Part shown: piece by piece, positions 42,684 through 52,477 of the stretch
How positions within the stretch are numbered: position 1 is the stretch's first letter
Layout of the letters: each line of letters starts with the position of its first letter
Assembly: GCA_009778915.1 (NCBI GenBank)
Contig: WRFH01000003.1
Location: 96,906-160,905 of the forward strand
Reading direction: 5' to 3'
Source: Elusimicrobiota bacterium
GTDB taxonomy: Bacteria; Elusimicrobiota; Elusimicrobia; Elusimicrobiales; Elusimicrobiaceae
DNA length: 64,000 bases
The notes under the pieces: generated by a model
What the model was told of the DNA's origin: nothing
Databases searched by the model: none
What the model saw: the letters and a program-made list of their open reading frames with translations, nothing else
Position numbers and translations under genes: made by a program

Positions 42684-42785
42684 TTCTTCCCTTTTTAAGG
42701 GAAGTGCCCGAAGGGCGAAGGGTTTTTATCCACGCTCAAAACCCCTCCCCGGCTTTGCCGGTACTCCCCTTAAAAGGGGAGAAAA
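42684..42785. repeat. Palindromic repeat family B, copy B1
   Basis: The terminal arm TTCTTCCCTTTTTAAGGGAAG (with GTGCCCGAAGGGCGAAGGG) faces a second arm CCCCTCCCCGGC...GGGGAGAAAA in reverse order. The element lies between the outer-membrane protein stop codon and the murB ribosome-binding site and may end transcription of the former. Confidence 0.65.
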
Positions 42786-42788
42786 ATT

Positions 42789-43481
42789 TTAGAACCGCGC
42801 GCCGACGCCGGCTTGTACCGCTTTCGTGTCGCCGGCGTAAACATACGCGCCAAAGACATAAACATAAGGTATCACATAGAAATTCGTGCCGACGGTTACC
42901 CTCGTGCCGCCTTTGCTGGCGCTGCCCCCGCCGTTAACGCTCATTCTGCTGTAATCATATCCAGCGCCGAGATACGGCTCAAGCATTAACACTTTAACCG
43001 ACGCGCTGATTGACGCGGACAAATGGTCGATATCGTAATAATCCGTGCTCATTCTGTCGTAAAAAGCGCCGACGGTAATATCCGGGAAAAACGGCAGAAT
43101 GGTGTTCCCCAAAATGCTCCATTTAAGACCGCCGCCTATGCTTGACAGCTGGTCATATGAAGTGCCGCGCGCGGCTATGTTTAAGCCGAGTATCGGAATT
43201 TTTATGCTGCCGTAAAGCATGGGGATAAAAACGTTTTTGTCGTCAAGTTTGTTGGACGGCATTAAAAAGTTTCCGCTGACGCCGACGTCAAAACCAAAAG
43301 TGTCCACCGCTTTACCGTCGTGAAAGTCATTCATGCCGGCGATGAGGCCGATGTCCCTGGCGTAATTTTCGGCGTCGCCTTTAGTCGCGCTCCCGACGTT
43401 ATTGTTAAAACGGTCCGCTATGCCCGCGAACGAAGCGGAAGACAGTACAAGCAGACATACCGCAGCTATAAATTTTTTCAT
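42789..43481 (-). CDS. Putative outer-membrane beta-barrel protein
   Basis: This 230-residue protein has the signal peptide MKKFIAAVCLLVLSSASFAG, alternating hydrophobic/polar strands with many Gly and Tyr, and a terminal ...VQAGVGARF with the C-terminal Phe expected of outer-membrane barrels. I do not recognise a family. It is divergent from the phosphoglucomutase gene. The downstream side is a family B repeat. Confidence 0.65.
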   Translation of the reverse strand: MKKFIAAVCLLVLSSASFAGIADRFNNNVGSATKGDAENYARDIGLIAGMNDFHDGKAVDTFGFDVGVSGNFLMPSNKLDDKNVFIPMLYGSIKIPILGLNIAARGTSYDQLSSIGGGLKWSILGNTILPFFPDITVGAFYDRMSTDYYDIDHLSASISASVKVLMLEPYLGAGYDYSRMSVNGGGSASKGGTRVTVGTNFYVIPYVYVFGAYVYAGDTKAVQAGVGARF

Positions 43482-43558
43482 TTTTTTACTCCTCCTTATT
43501 TTCCTTAAACCTTATAATATACTATCATGGAAATAAGAACTTTTCAAGGGGAGATTTT

Positions 43559-45112
43559 ATGATTGACGCAAACGCGGGCAAACTGCCGGTTTCGGTAATA
43601 GATGTGGGTTTGCTTAAAAAAGAATTTTTTTATCCGTCGGGCGAAATTGCGCCGGTAAAATTCGGCACGTCGGGGCACAGGGGCGTTTTGGGCGGCGGGT
43701 TTTGCGAGCTGCACGCGAAAGCCATAGCGCAGGCCGTCGCGGATATGCATAAAGAGATGAATATCAAAGGCCCAGTCCTCGTTGGCGGCGACACGCGGCT
43801 TATGTCAAAAACGGTTTCGGAAATCTGCGCCGGTGTGCTAGCAGCAAACGATATTCCCATTTTAACGGCGGCGGTGCCGATTCCCACGCCGGTATTTTCA
43901 ATGGAAATTTTAAAGGGCCGCGCCGTCGCGAGTCTTAACGGAACGGCAAGCCATAACCCGCCGCAGGATATGGGCCTTAAATATAACCCGTCCACCGGCG
44001 GCCCGGCGGATTCGGCCATCACGACAAAGATTGAAAACGCAGCTAACGCGCTGATGAAAAATACGGACCGAATTAAACAAATCACCATTGCGGAAGCAAA
44101 AGAAAAAGGACTGCTTAAAGAGATTGACGTTATAGAACTTTATATAAACGAACTGGCAAAAGTCATTGATTTTGAGACGATAAAAAAGCTTAACCTTAAA
44201 GCCGCCATACATCCGATGGGCGGCACCAGCCTTCCTTTTTATAAAGCCGTAAAACAAAAATACGGCCTCCAGAATTTTGAAATTGTCAGCGATATTATTG
44301 ACCCCACTTTCCGTTTTATACCGTTAGACCACGACGGGAAAACCAGAATGGATCCCTCTTCCCCCTATCCGATGAAACCGCTAATAGATTTGGTAAAAAG
44401 CGGAAGGTTCGTTTTTGCCGGAGCAAGCGACCCGGACGCGGACCGCTTCGGCTGCGCCACCGCCGCCGGCGGGCTTATAAACCCGAACCACGCGCTTTGC
44501 GTTATGGCCGATTATCTTATAAGAAAAAATAAATCCTGCGCCTGCAAATTTATAGGCCGCACGCTTGGAACTACTCATATGCTGGACAAAATAGCGGCGG
44601 CGGCCGGGCTTGGCGTCGACGAGCAAAATATAGGTTTCAAATATTTTGTCGACGGAATTAAAGACGGCAAATACGTTCTGTGCGGAGAGGAAAGCGCCGG
44701 TATGTCCATGAGCGGCTGGACGACGGAAAAAGACGGCATTTTTGCGGTACTTTTGCTTTTGGAAATAATGTCAAAAGAAGGCGATATCGCCACGCTTTAT
44801 AACCAGCTTACCAAAAAACACGGCGTTTCATATTACACGCGTATCGATATTCCAACTGACGAAAAAACCAAAAACGCCGTCTCAGCGTTAAAAGCCGGGG
44901 ACGTCGCCGCGCTGAAAACCGTCGCCGGAGAAAACGTTACAAAAGTCAGAGATACCGACGGCATAAAAATATATTTGGAAAATTCCTGGTTTCTGGTGCG
45001 CGCCAGCGGCACCGAAAATATTCTAAAATTTTATTGTGAAAGTTTTGTAAGCGCGCAAAGAATGGACGACATAGTAAAACAAGGCTCCGCCGCGCTGGGA
45101 ATAAAATTATGA
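43559..45112 (+). CDS. pgm: Phosphoglucomutase (alpha-D-phosphohexomutase)
   Basis: This 517-residue enzyme interconverts glucose-1- and glucose-6-phosphate. It has the N-terminal FGTSGHRGVLGGGF, the phosphoserine loop NGTASHNPPQD, the metal loop SDPDADRFG, the sugar-binding GEESAGMSM, and the phosphate-binding RASGTENILKFY. The length matches the Pgm group rather than the shorter phosphomannomutases. Ribosome-binding site AAGGGGAG. The end overlaps the M3 peptidase start by 4 bp. Confidence 0.92.
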   Translation: MIDANAGKLPVSVIDVGLLKKEFFYPSGEIAPVKFGTSGHRGVLGGGFCELHAKAIAQAVADMHKEMNIKGPVLVGGDTRLMSKTVSEICAGVLAANDIPILTAAVPIPTPVFSMEILKGRAVASLNGTASHNPPQDMGLKYNPSTGGPADSAITTKIENAANALMKNTDRIKQITIAEAKEKGLLKEIDVIELYINELAKVIDFETIKKLNLKAAIHPMGGTSLPFYKAVKQKYGLQNFEIVSDIIDPTFRFIPLDHDGKTRMDPSSPYPMKPLIDLVKSGRFVFAGASDPDADRFGCATAAGGLINPNHALCVMADYLIRKNKSCACKFIGRTLGTTHMLDKIAAAAGLGVDEQNIGFKYFVDGIKDGKYVLCGEESAGMSMSGWTTEKDGIFAVLLLLEIMSKEGDIATLYNQLTKKHGVSYYTRIDIPTDEKTKNAVSALKAGDVAALKTVAGENVTKVRDTDGIKIYLENSWFLVRASGTENILKFYCESFVSAQRMDDIVKQGSAALGIKL

Positions 45113-47157
45113 AAAAAATATTAATGTGTGCGGCGGTTTTACTGCCCGCTTTGTCTTACGGGAGCGTTATGGACACGATGTTTGAAAACGGCGCGCTGCG
45201 CTTTGATTATTCTCCGGCGGAAATTACGGAGACCGAAAAACTGGCCGCGCTGCGGTTTGATACGGATATTAAAAAAATACTGGCCGTGCCGCCGGAGAAG
45301 AGAACTTTTGACAACACCGTGCTTGCTTTCGAGCGCGCGTTTAACGATTACTGGTACGTGCCGAAAGCGTTGTCGCTGTTCGCATATTTTCACGACGACG
45401 CGCAGGTCCGCGCTGCCGCGTCAGACCTTGAAGCGAAAGGCAGCCAGTTTAAGGCCGCCGTTCTAGCGAGAAAAGATATTTATAAAGCTTTAAAAGAATA
45501 TTCGGACACGCATCCGGTGCTTGAAGACCAGCAGGTAAGATTAATGCGTTTTTGGTTAAGCCGTTTTGAACGCGCCGGCGCGAAACTGGAAGGCCCGGCG
45601 GCGGACGAATATAACGAGCTTACCAAAAATAAAATGGCGGATATCACCAAATTTAACGTTAATCTGATGGAAGACAGCCAGACTTTGGAAGTTACGGCAG
45701 ACCAGCTTAAAGGTTTGAGTGACGTCTATATTAACCGCCTGGCCAAAACGCCGGACGGCAAATTTATTGTCACGTTAAAATACCCCGACTATAATCCTTT
45801 TATGGCCAACGCGCTGGACGCGGACGCGCGCAAACAGCTGCAAATAAAATTTGCCAACCGCGGCGGGCAGGAGAACGTAACGTTGCTGGAGCGCGTGCTG
45901 CAGGACAGGTCAAAAACTTCGCGGCTGCTCGGGTTCAAAGACCACCCGCAGTTTGTCCTTGAAGACCGCATGGCGAAGAACGACAAAGCGCTGCTGAAAT
46001 TTTTAAAAGATATTCAAAACCAGTTAAGGCCGATGGGCAAAAAAGAACTGGATAATTATAAAAAATTAAAATCTGAAATGACGGGCAAACCGGCGGCGGA
46101 TTTTACGCAGTGGGATTTTCCTTTTTATTATAACCAGTACATGAAAAAATATTATAACGTCGACCAGGAAAAACTTAAAGAGTATTTCCCGGCGGATACC
46201 GTTATAAGCGGCATGTTTGAAATTTTCGGAAATTTATTCGGCCTGACTTTTGAGCGCGCTGACCTGCCCGTCTGGCAGAAAGACGTTTTGGTCTACCAGA
46301 TTAAAGATAAAGAGACCGGCGAACTGATTTCAAATTTCTACCTGGACATGTATCCGCGCGACGGGAAATATACGCATGACGCGACGTGGAGTTTTGTCGA
46401 CGCTTACAAAAAGCCCGACGGTACTTACATGACGCCGTCCGTCGTCATCGTCGGCAATCTTACGCCGGCGGGGAACGGCGTGCCTTCGCTTCTAAGTTTT
46501 GACGACGTGCAGACGCTGTTCCATGAGTTCGGCCACGTGCTGCAAATGTCGCTTACCAAACCGGACTACGCGTCTCTCGGCGGCGACAATATGGCGTGGG
46601 ATTATATTGAAACACATTCCCAGCTTCTGGAAAACTGGGCGTGGCAGCCGTCCGTGCTTAAAAAAATATCAAAACATTATAAGACCGGCGAACCGCTGCC
46701 CGACGATATGATTAACGCGCTTATAAAATCCCGCCGCGCCGGCAACGCGCTGCCCATGCTGCGGCAAAACTTTTTGGCCCAGCTGGATTACCAGTACCAC
46801 AAATCAAATATTCCCGTCGACACGACGGCGGTATACGATAAACTCAGCAAAGAAATTTATATGCTCCCCATGACGCCGGGCACGCATCCGCAGAGCAACT
46901 TCAACCATATTATGTCCCTTACGGACCCGTATGACGTCGGGTATTACGTATACGCTTGGTCTTTGGTTATCGCGGACGATATTTTTTCTCAGTTTGAGAA
47001 ATACGGTATTGATAATACTGAACTTGGCGCGGAACTGCGGCGGGATATTTATACGCCGGGCATGACGCAGGAACCAAGCAAAATGGTCCAGAAATTTTTG
47101 GGCAGACCTTATAATAATAAGGCGTTTTTGCAAAATTTTGGCGTAAAAACCAAATAA
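45109..47157 (+). CDS. Exported M3-family metallopeptidase
   Basis: This 682-residue thimet oligopeptidase/Dcp-like enzyme has a signal peptide (MKKILMCAAVLLPALSYG). The zinc motif is QTLFHEFGHVLQM near residue 470, with the third ligand Glu in the following helix (DYIETHSQLLENW). The late HPQSNFNHIMSLTDPYDVGYYVYAWSLVIADD is typical of M3. Location in the periplasm, degrading short peptides, is inferred. A POT peptide transporter is encoded at 58.8 kb. Confidence 0.92.
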   Translation: MKKILMCAAVLLPALSYGSVMDTMFENGALRFDYSPAEITETEKLAALRFDTDIKKILAVPPEKRTFDNTVLAFERAFNDYWYVPKALSLFAYFHDDAQVRAAASDLEAKGSQFKAAVLARKDIYKALKEYSDTHPVLEDQQVRLMRFWLSRFERAGAKLEGPAADEYNELTKNKMADITKFNVNLMEDSQTLEVTADQLKGLSDVYINRLAKTPDGKFIVTLKYPDYNPFMANALDADARKQLQIKFANRGGQENVTLLERVLQDRSKTSRLLGFKDHPQFVLEDRMAKNDKALLKFLKDIQNQLRPMGKKELDNYKKLKSEMTGKPAADFTQWDFPFYYNQYMKKYYNVDQEKLKEYFPADTVISGMFEIFGNLFGLTFERADLPVWQKDVLVYQIKDKETGELISNFYLDMYPRDGKYTHDATWSFVDAYKKPDGTYMTPSVVIVGNLTPAGNGVPSLLSFDDVQTLFHEFGHVLQMSLTKPDYASLGGDNMAWDYIETHSQLLENWAWQPSVLKKISKHYKTGEPLPDDMINALIKSRRAGNALPMLRQNFLAQLDYQYHKSNIPVDTTAVYDKLSKEIYMLPMTPGTHPQSNFNHIMSLTDPYDVGYYVYAWSLVIADDIFSQFEKYGIDNTELGAELRRDIYTPGMTQEPSKMVQKFLGRPYNNKAFLQNFGVKTK

Positions 47158-47232
47158 AATAGTGTTATGGTAAATTTTTAAATAAATTTACTATAATTTA
47201 TTTGTAAGTTAAAACACAGGAGACCTGTACTT

Positions 47233-47535
47233 ATGAAAAAAGTATTAGCCTTAACAGCAGTCGCAGTAATGCTTACGGCCTGCACGATGCCGTCTTCATA
47301 CCTGGGATATTCTTTAATCGCCCAGACCGTTGAACCCACCAATGTGACCGGCAACACCGGCACCAAAACCGGCAAAGCCTGCGGAACGAACATCCTCAGC
47401 ATCTTCTCATCCGGCGATATGTCGGTTGAAGCCGCCAAAGCGAACGGCAAAATCAAAACCGTCGCCACGGTTGACAGAGAAATTACAAACTACGTCGTTT
47501 ACGCCAAGGTTTGTACTGTCGTGACCGGCAGCTAA
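47233..47535 (+). CDS. TRL-like family lipoprotein
   Basis: This 100-residue protein has a lipoprotein signal (MKKVLALTAVAVMLTAC, lipobox LTAC). The mature part has the TRL-like pattern NVTGNTGTKTGKACGTNIL, SSGDMSVEAAKANGKIKTVATVDRE. The family is widespread but its role is unknown. Ribosome-binding site CAGGAG at about 47217-47222. It ends in a strong terminator. Confidence 0.82.
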   Translation: MKKVLALTAVAVMLTACTMPSSYLGYSLIAQTVEPTNVTGNTGTKTGKACGTNILSIFSSGDMSVEAAKANGKIKTVATVDREITNYVVYAKVCTVVTGS

Positions 47536-47552
47536 TTGATTTAAAGTCAATT

Positions 47553-47587
47553 AAAACGCCGCCTTTTACAAGGCGGCGTTTTTTTAT
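47553..47587 (+). terminator. Terminator of the TRL lipoprotein gene
   Basis: AAAACGCCGCCTT-TTAC-AAGGCGGCGTTTTTTT hairpin. Its right half (18 nt) is repeated at 47769-47786. Confidence 0.9.
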
Positions 47588-47768
47588 GCCGTTATTCCCT
47601 CTCCCCGCCGGGGGAGAGGGATAGGGTGAGGGGGTGTGAACACATAATGTACACAATTATATAGCCGTAGAGCCAAAGCGGAGTTACTTAATTTTATAAC
47701 GGCAATATTTTGTGTACCTCCCCCCTCACCCCGGCCCTCTCCCCCGAAGGGGAGAGGGAGAATGATGA
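47588..47768. repeat. Palindromic repeat family A, complete copy A2, flanked by 18-bp direct repeats
   Basis: The arms CCCTCTCCCCGCCGGGGGAGAGGG and CCCTCTCCCCCGAAGGGGAGAGGG enclose GTGAGGGGG and CCCCCTCAC inner arms and a core with GTACACAAT...TTGTGTAC-type ends. The element is bounded by the identical 18-mer AAGGCGGCGTTTTTTTAT at 47570-47587 and 47769-47786, as if it had inserted into the terminator. Written arms are split by their own small hairpins. Confidence 0.7.
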
Positions 47769-47786
47769 AAGGCGGCGTTTTTTTAT

Positions 47787-47919
47787 TTTTCTCCCCTTAT
47801 AAGGGAACTACCGGCAAAGCCGGGGAGGGGTTTTAAACCGGGAGACCAGCTTTATTAATCAGTACCTGCTCAAAACCCTTCCCCCGCTCCGCGGGTACTT
47901 CCCTTAAAAAGGGAAGAAA
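47787..47919. repeat. Palindromic repeat family B, copy B2
   Basis: The left arm TTCTCCCCTTATAAGGGA then ACTACCGGCAAAGCCGG, and the right arm CCGCTCCGCGGGTACTTCCC then TTAAAAAGGGAAGAA, enclose a variable centre. It is in opposite orientation to B1 and B3 and lies directly beside A2. Confidence 0.65.
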
Positions 47920-48122
47920 GAATTTCTTACAACTTTTACGAAAAGAAAAAAATTTTTTACTAATATTTAATAGTTATCCTTAAAATCCGCCGCATTTATC
48001 CGCACGACTGAGAAAATCTCCGCATAAAACGCGGAAAAAGCATTTCAAATATAATAGGTAATGGGTTGAACCGGCACGTCAAAACGTTTAAACTTTATGT
48101 AATACCTGAAAGGAGGTATTAT
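47920..48122 (+). promoter_or_regulatory. Upstream region of the second pilin
   Basis: TATAAT at 48050-48055 is a candidate -10. AGGAGGT at 48111-48117 is the ribosome-binding site. No -35 of good quality and no other gene were seen. Confidence 0.4.
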
Positions 48123-48593
48123 ATGAAAAATAATAATAAAGGTTTCACCCTGATAGAGCTGTTGGTCGTGGTTCTTATCATCGGTATATTGGCCGCAATA
48201 GCCTTGCCACAATATACCAAGACGGTTGAAAAGTCACGCTCGGCGGAGGCTTTACTTAACTTAAAAGCTATCTCCGACGCGGCGAACCGGAACTACCTGC
48301 TTAGCGGCGCTTATGTAAACGGCGACGGTACAGCTATGAATGACTTCTCCGGCTTGGACATTGACGTGCCTACGACCTCGAATAACTTTACATTTGCATT
48401 CGCCGGCTGCGCCGGAGATGTTTGTACCATTACGGCTACAAGAAAGGCCGCCGGTAATGCCTACGTAATAACTTATTATCTGTCAAAAGGCGGTTTTGAT
48501 ACGACCAAACCTGCGGCCGGCGGCAGCGGAAGAGGGTGCGCTGACGCGGCTGGAGGAAATACCTGCCCCGCAATTAACGCAATGTTGAAATAG
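48123..48593 (+). CDS. Type IV pilin-like protein (second copy)
   Basis: This 156-residue prepilin starts MKNNNKG|FTLIELLVVVLIIG. The leader is six residues plus Gly, Phe at +1 and Glu at +5. The mature N-terminal region (ALPQYTKTVEKSRSAEALLNLKAISDAANRNYLL) is nearly the same as in the third pilin at 49117. The C-terminal domain differs and has four Cys (GCAGDVC, GRGCAD, NTCPAI). The ATG at 48123 follows AGGAGGT; an in-frame ATG at 48066 is upstream of the ribosome-binding site. It ends INAMLK, like the third pilin (ITAMLK). Confidence 0.92.
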   Translation: MKNNNKGFTLIELLVVVLIIGILAAIALPQYTKTVEKSRSAEALLNLKAISDAANRNYLLSGAYVNGDGTAMNDFSGLDIDVPTTSNNFTFAFAGCAGDVCTITATRKAAGNAYVITYYLSKGGFDTTKPAAGGSGRGCADAAGGNTCPAINAMLK

Positions 48594-48607
48594 CCAAAGT
48601 TTTACAA

Positions 48608-48634
48608 TCCCCGCTCTTTTACGGGCGGGGGTTT
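48608..48634 (+). terminator. Weak terminator of the second pilin
   Basis: CCCCGC and GCGGGG arms about 10 nt apart; the following GTTTGGTTTT is only moderately T-rich. Confidence 0.55.
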
Positions 48635-48837
48635 GGTTTTAGATGCCATACGTTTTGTAACGGCCCTGCCGAAAGGCAGAGTGGGCAGTGCTAAAGGAGG
48701 CTGTTACTTTCCCCTCTCTCCCTTGTAAGAGAGGGGATTAGAAGCAAGAAAATAATAATTTACGGTTTGCCGGAGTACGCTCGGACGCGGCCCGGTAAGC
48801 AAGCAGTGAACTGTTCGCTTAACGTTTGCAATATAAT

Positions 48838-48970
48838 TTTCTTCCCTTTTTAAGGGAAGTACCCGCGGAGCGGGGGAAGGGTTTTGAGCCAACCCCGATA
48901 TTTAAACTTGAACCCCGGTTCAAAACCCCTCCCCGGCTTCGCCGGTACTCCCCTTTTAAGGGGAGAAAAT
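48838..48970. repeat. Palindromic repeat family B, copy B3
   Basis: The left arm TTCTTCCCTTTTTAAGGGAAG then TACCCGCGGAGCGGGGG, and the right arm CCCCTCCCCGGCTTCGCCGG then TACTCCCCTTTTAAGGGGAG, surround a variable centre with GTTTTGA/TCAAAAC boundaries. Same orientation as B1. Confidence 0.65.
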
Positions 48971-49057
48971 ATTGAGTGAGCCGTACAAAGGCTATGCCAG
49001 AAAATTAAAAAAACCGCCGGTTTTTGGCCGGAGGATTTTTTATTGCCTAAAAAGGTA

Positions 49058-49086
49058 TTGATTTTATTTAACAAAATGATTATACT
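49058..49086 (+). promoter_or_regulatory. Promoter of the third pilin
   Basis: TTGATT (49058-49063), 17-nt spacer, TATACT (49081-49086), followed by AAGGAGGT before the ATG at 49117. Confidence 0.7.
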
Positions 49087-49116
49087 TTATATGATACCTA
49101 CAAGGAGGTATTACAT

Positions 49117-49584
49117 ATGAATACTAATAAAGGTTTTACCTTGATAGAACTGCTCGTCGTGGTTCTTATCATCGGTATATTGGCCGCAATAGCACTGCCC
49201 CAGTACACCAGGACCGTTGAAAAATCACGCTCGGCTGAAGCTATGATTAACTTAAAAGCTATCTCCGACGCAGCGAACAGGGCTTACCTGCTTAACGGCG
49301 CCTACATAGGTTCCACCGGCGCGGCTCTGACTTTCGCCGACTTAGACATTGACCCGCCTACCGGAAGCAATAACTTCGGCTTTTCTTTCGGTACGTGCAA
49401 CGCCGCCGGCTGCGTTATTAACGCCTGCAGAAAAGCGTCAAGCTCCACTACTGACGCCGCCGCCTGCACCGGGCCGAAATATACAATCACTTATACATTG
49501 GCCAGCGGCGGAACGCCTGTAAGAACCTGCGTAGCCGGAACGGATACCACCTCCTGCAACGCTATAACCGCAATGTTGAAGTAA
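49117..49584 (+). CDS. Type IV pilin-like protein (third copy)
   Basis: This 155-residue prepilin starts MNTNKG|FTLIELLVVVLIIG with Glu at +5. The first ~60 mature residues match the second pilin closely (TRTVEKSRSAEAMINLKAISDAANRAYLL). The distal domain has six Cys (GTCNAAGC, NACRK, AACTG, RTCVA, TSCNA). Ribosome-binding site AAGGAGG. It probably arose by tandem duplication with later divergence of the exposed domain. Confidence 0.92.
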   Translation: MNTNKGFTLIELLVVVLIIGILAAIALPQYTRTVEKSRSAEAMINLKAISDAANRAYLLNGAYIGSTGAALTFADLDIDPPTGSNNFGFSFGTCNAAGCVINACRKASSSTTDAAACTGPKYTITYTLASGGTPVRTCVAGTDTTSCNAITAMLK

Positions 49585-49597
49585 GCAAAGCTTTACA

Positions 49598-49627
49598 AAA
49601 CCCGCCCGCAAGGGCGGGTTTTTTTAT
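49598..49627 (+). terminator. Terminator of the third pilin
   Basis: AAACCCGCCC-GCAA-GGGCGGGTTTTTTT hairpin. Confidence 0.9.
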
Positions 49628-49667
49628 GTATGTTCGAAAAACTACCCGGCCCGCCTCCAATACGTTT

Positions 49668-49825
49668 TTACCCTCTCCCTTCTGAGGGAGAGGGCAGGGT
49701 GAGGGTGGAGGTACACAAATATACTGCAGTAAAGTAGAACAGAGAATTTTAGTTTTATAACAACAAAAATTCTGTGTACTTTCCCCCTCACCTCGGCCCT
49801 CTCCCCCGGAGGGGCGAGGGAGAAT
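49668..49825. repeat. Palindromic repeat family A, copy A3
   Basis: The arms CCCTCTCCCTTCTGAGGGAG and CTCTCCCCCGGAGGGGCGAG lie with GGGTGAGGG and CCCCCTCAC inner segments. The core has GTACACAAATATACTGCAGT and ends in TTCTGTGTAC, matching the A2 core. Confidence 0.65.
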
Positions 49826-49867
49826 AACAACCCCCTCTTTCAGATATTTGAAAGAGGGGGTTGTTAT
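49826..49867 (-). terminator. Hairpin downstream of guaB
   Basis: AACAACCCCCTCTTTC pairs with its complement across a short ATAT loop, just beyond the guaB stop; likely its terminator. Confidence 0.65.
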
Positions 49868-49883
49868 ATGATATTTTAATCTT

Positions 49884-51564
<1,681 letters not shown>

Positions 51565-51585
51565 CAGCTAAACAACATAAAAGCA

Positions 51586-51611
51586 AAAGGCCCCGCAAGG
51601 GGGCCTTTTTA
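51586..51611 (-). terminator. Terminator of the prepilin peptidase operon
   Basis: AAAAGGCCCC-GCAA-GGGGGCCTTTTT, symmetrical, about 85 bp after the minus-strand stop at 51695. Confidence 0.75.
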
Positions 51612-51694
51612 AAACTGTTGCACAGTGATACAGTTGATAATAAAAAATATAAACAAAAACCAAGTGATTGTTTCCATATTATATTATAGCAAAT

Positions 51695-52477
51695 TTAATA
51701 ACGTATAAAAAACAAAGCCGGCGAAAGAAAGTAAAACAAATTAACCAGCGCGCCGAAACTTAAAAACGGGCCGAACGGAATGGCGGAATCCGTAGTTGCT
51801 TTTTTATTCCCAAGTAAATAAACGGAATAGACGAGCCCGGCGGCGGAACCGAGCATCAGCGTCATTATAACGCCCTGCCAGCCTAGCAGCGCGCCCACGC
51901 CGCCCATAAGTTTAATGTCCCCGCCGCCCAACGCTTCTTTCTTAAACATCAGCGTCCCTAAAATCGCAATCAGCCACATTCCGCCGAAACCGATTGCCGC
52001 GCCCAGCAGACTCTGCAAAAACGCATGCAAGTGAGTGCCGCTAAAATTCGGGTTCACAAAACAAATTAATAATCCCCAGACGATAAGACCGACTGAAAAT
52101 CTGTCCGGTATTATCATAGTTTTCAAATCTATAACGGACAGAATGATAAGAGAATAAACGGCGACAAGCGCGCCCGCCGTCCACAGCGAGATGCCGTAAC
52201 GCCAGACAAACAAACCTGTCAAAATGCCTGTAAGCATTTCAACCAAAGGATATTGTATGGAAATTTTGTCTTTGCACTTCCGGCACTTTCCGCCGAGAAT
52301 TAGATAAGACACCAGCGGCACATTGTCATACCATTTAATTTTTGTATTGCACTTCATGCAGTGCGACGGCGGAAACGCGACGCTCTGACTAAGCGGTATG
52401 CGGTAAATGCAGACGTTTAAAAAACTGCCTATTATCAACCCGAATATGACCGCGATAAAAATTATAAGTATGTCCAC
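51695..52477 (-). CDS. Prepilin peptidase (type IV leader peptidase)
   Basis: This 260-residue polytopic aspartic peptidase (A24) cleaves and N-methylates prepilins. It has the N-terminal GSFLNVCIYRIPLSQS, the zinc-type CxxC pairs CMKC and CRKC in the cytoplasmic domain, the catalytic Asp in SVIDLKTMIIPD, and the second Asp in GGGDIKLMGGVGALLGW. It should process the pilins at 2.6, 48.1 and 49.1 kb. Last gene of nif3-M20-pseudopilin-peptidase. Confidence 0.95.
   Translation of the reverse strand: MDILIIFIAVIFGLIIGSFLNVCIYRIPLSQSVAFPPSHCMKCNTKIKWYDNVPLVSYLILGGKCRKCKDKISIQYPLVEMLTGILTGLFVWRYGISLWTAGALVAVYSLIILSVIDLKTMIIPDRFSVGLIVWGLLICFVNPNFSGTHLHAFLQSLLGAAIGFGGMWLIAILGTLMFKKEALGGGDIKLMGGVGALLGWQGVIMTLMLGSAAGLVYSVYLLGNKKATTDSAIPFGPFLSFGALVNLFYFLSPALFFIRY

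Larger units (their letters stand above)
48635..49116. other. Repeat-rich spacer between pilins 2 and 3
   Basis: It holds a half family A-like hairpin (CCCCTCTCTCCC-TTGTA-AGAGAGGGG, 48713-48738), the complete family B copy B3 (48838-48970), a terminator-like hairpin with T-run (49005-49041) and the promoter of pilin 3. No coding region was seen. Confidence 0.6.

Noticed and set aside
47536..48122. Possible riboswitch or small RNA in the 590-bp gap before the second pilin.
   Set aside because: The structure seen is explained by a terminator and repeats A2 and B2; no known riboswitch core was recognised.
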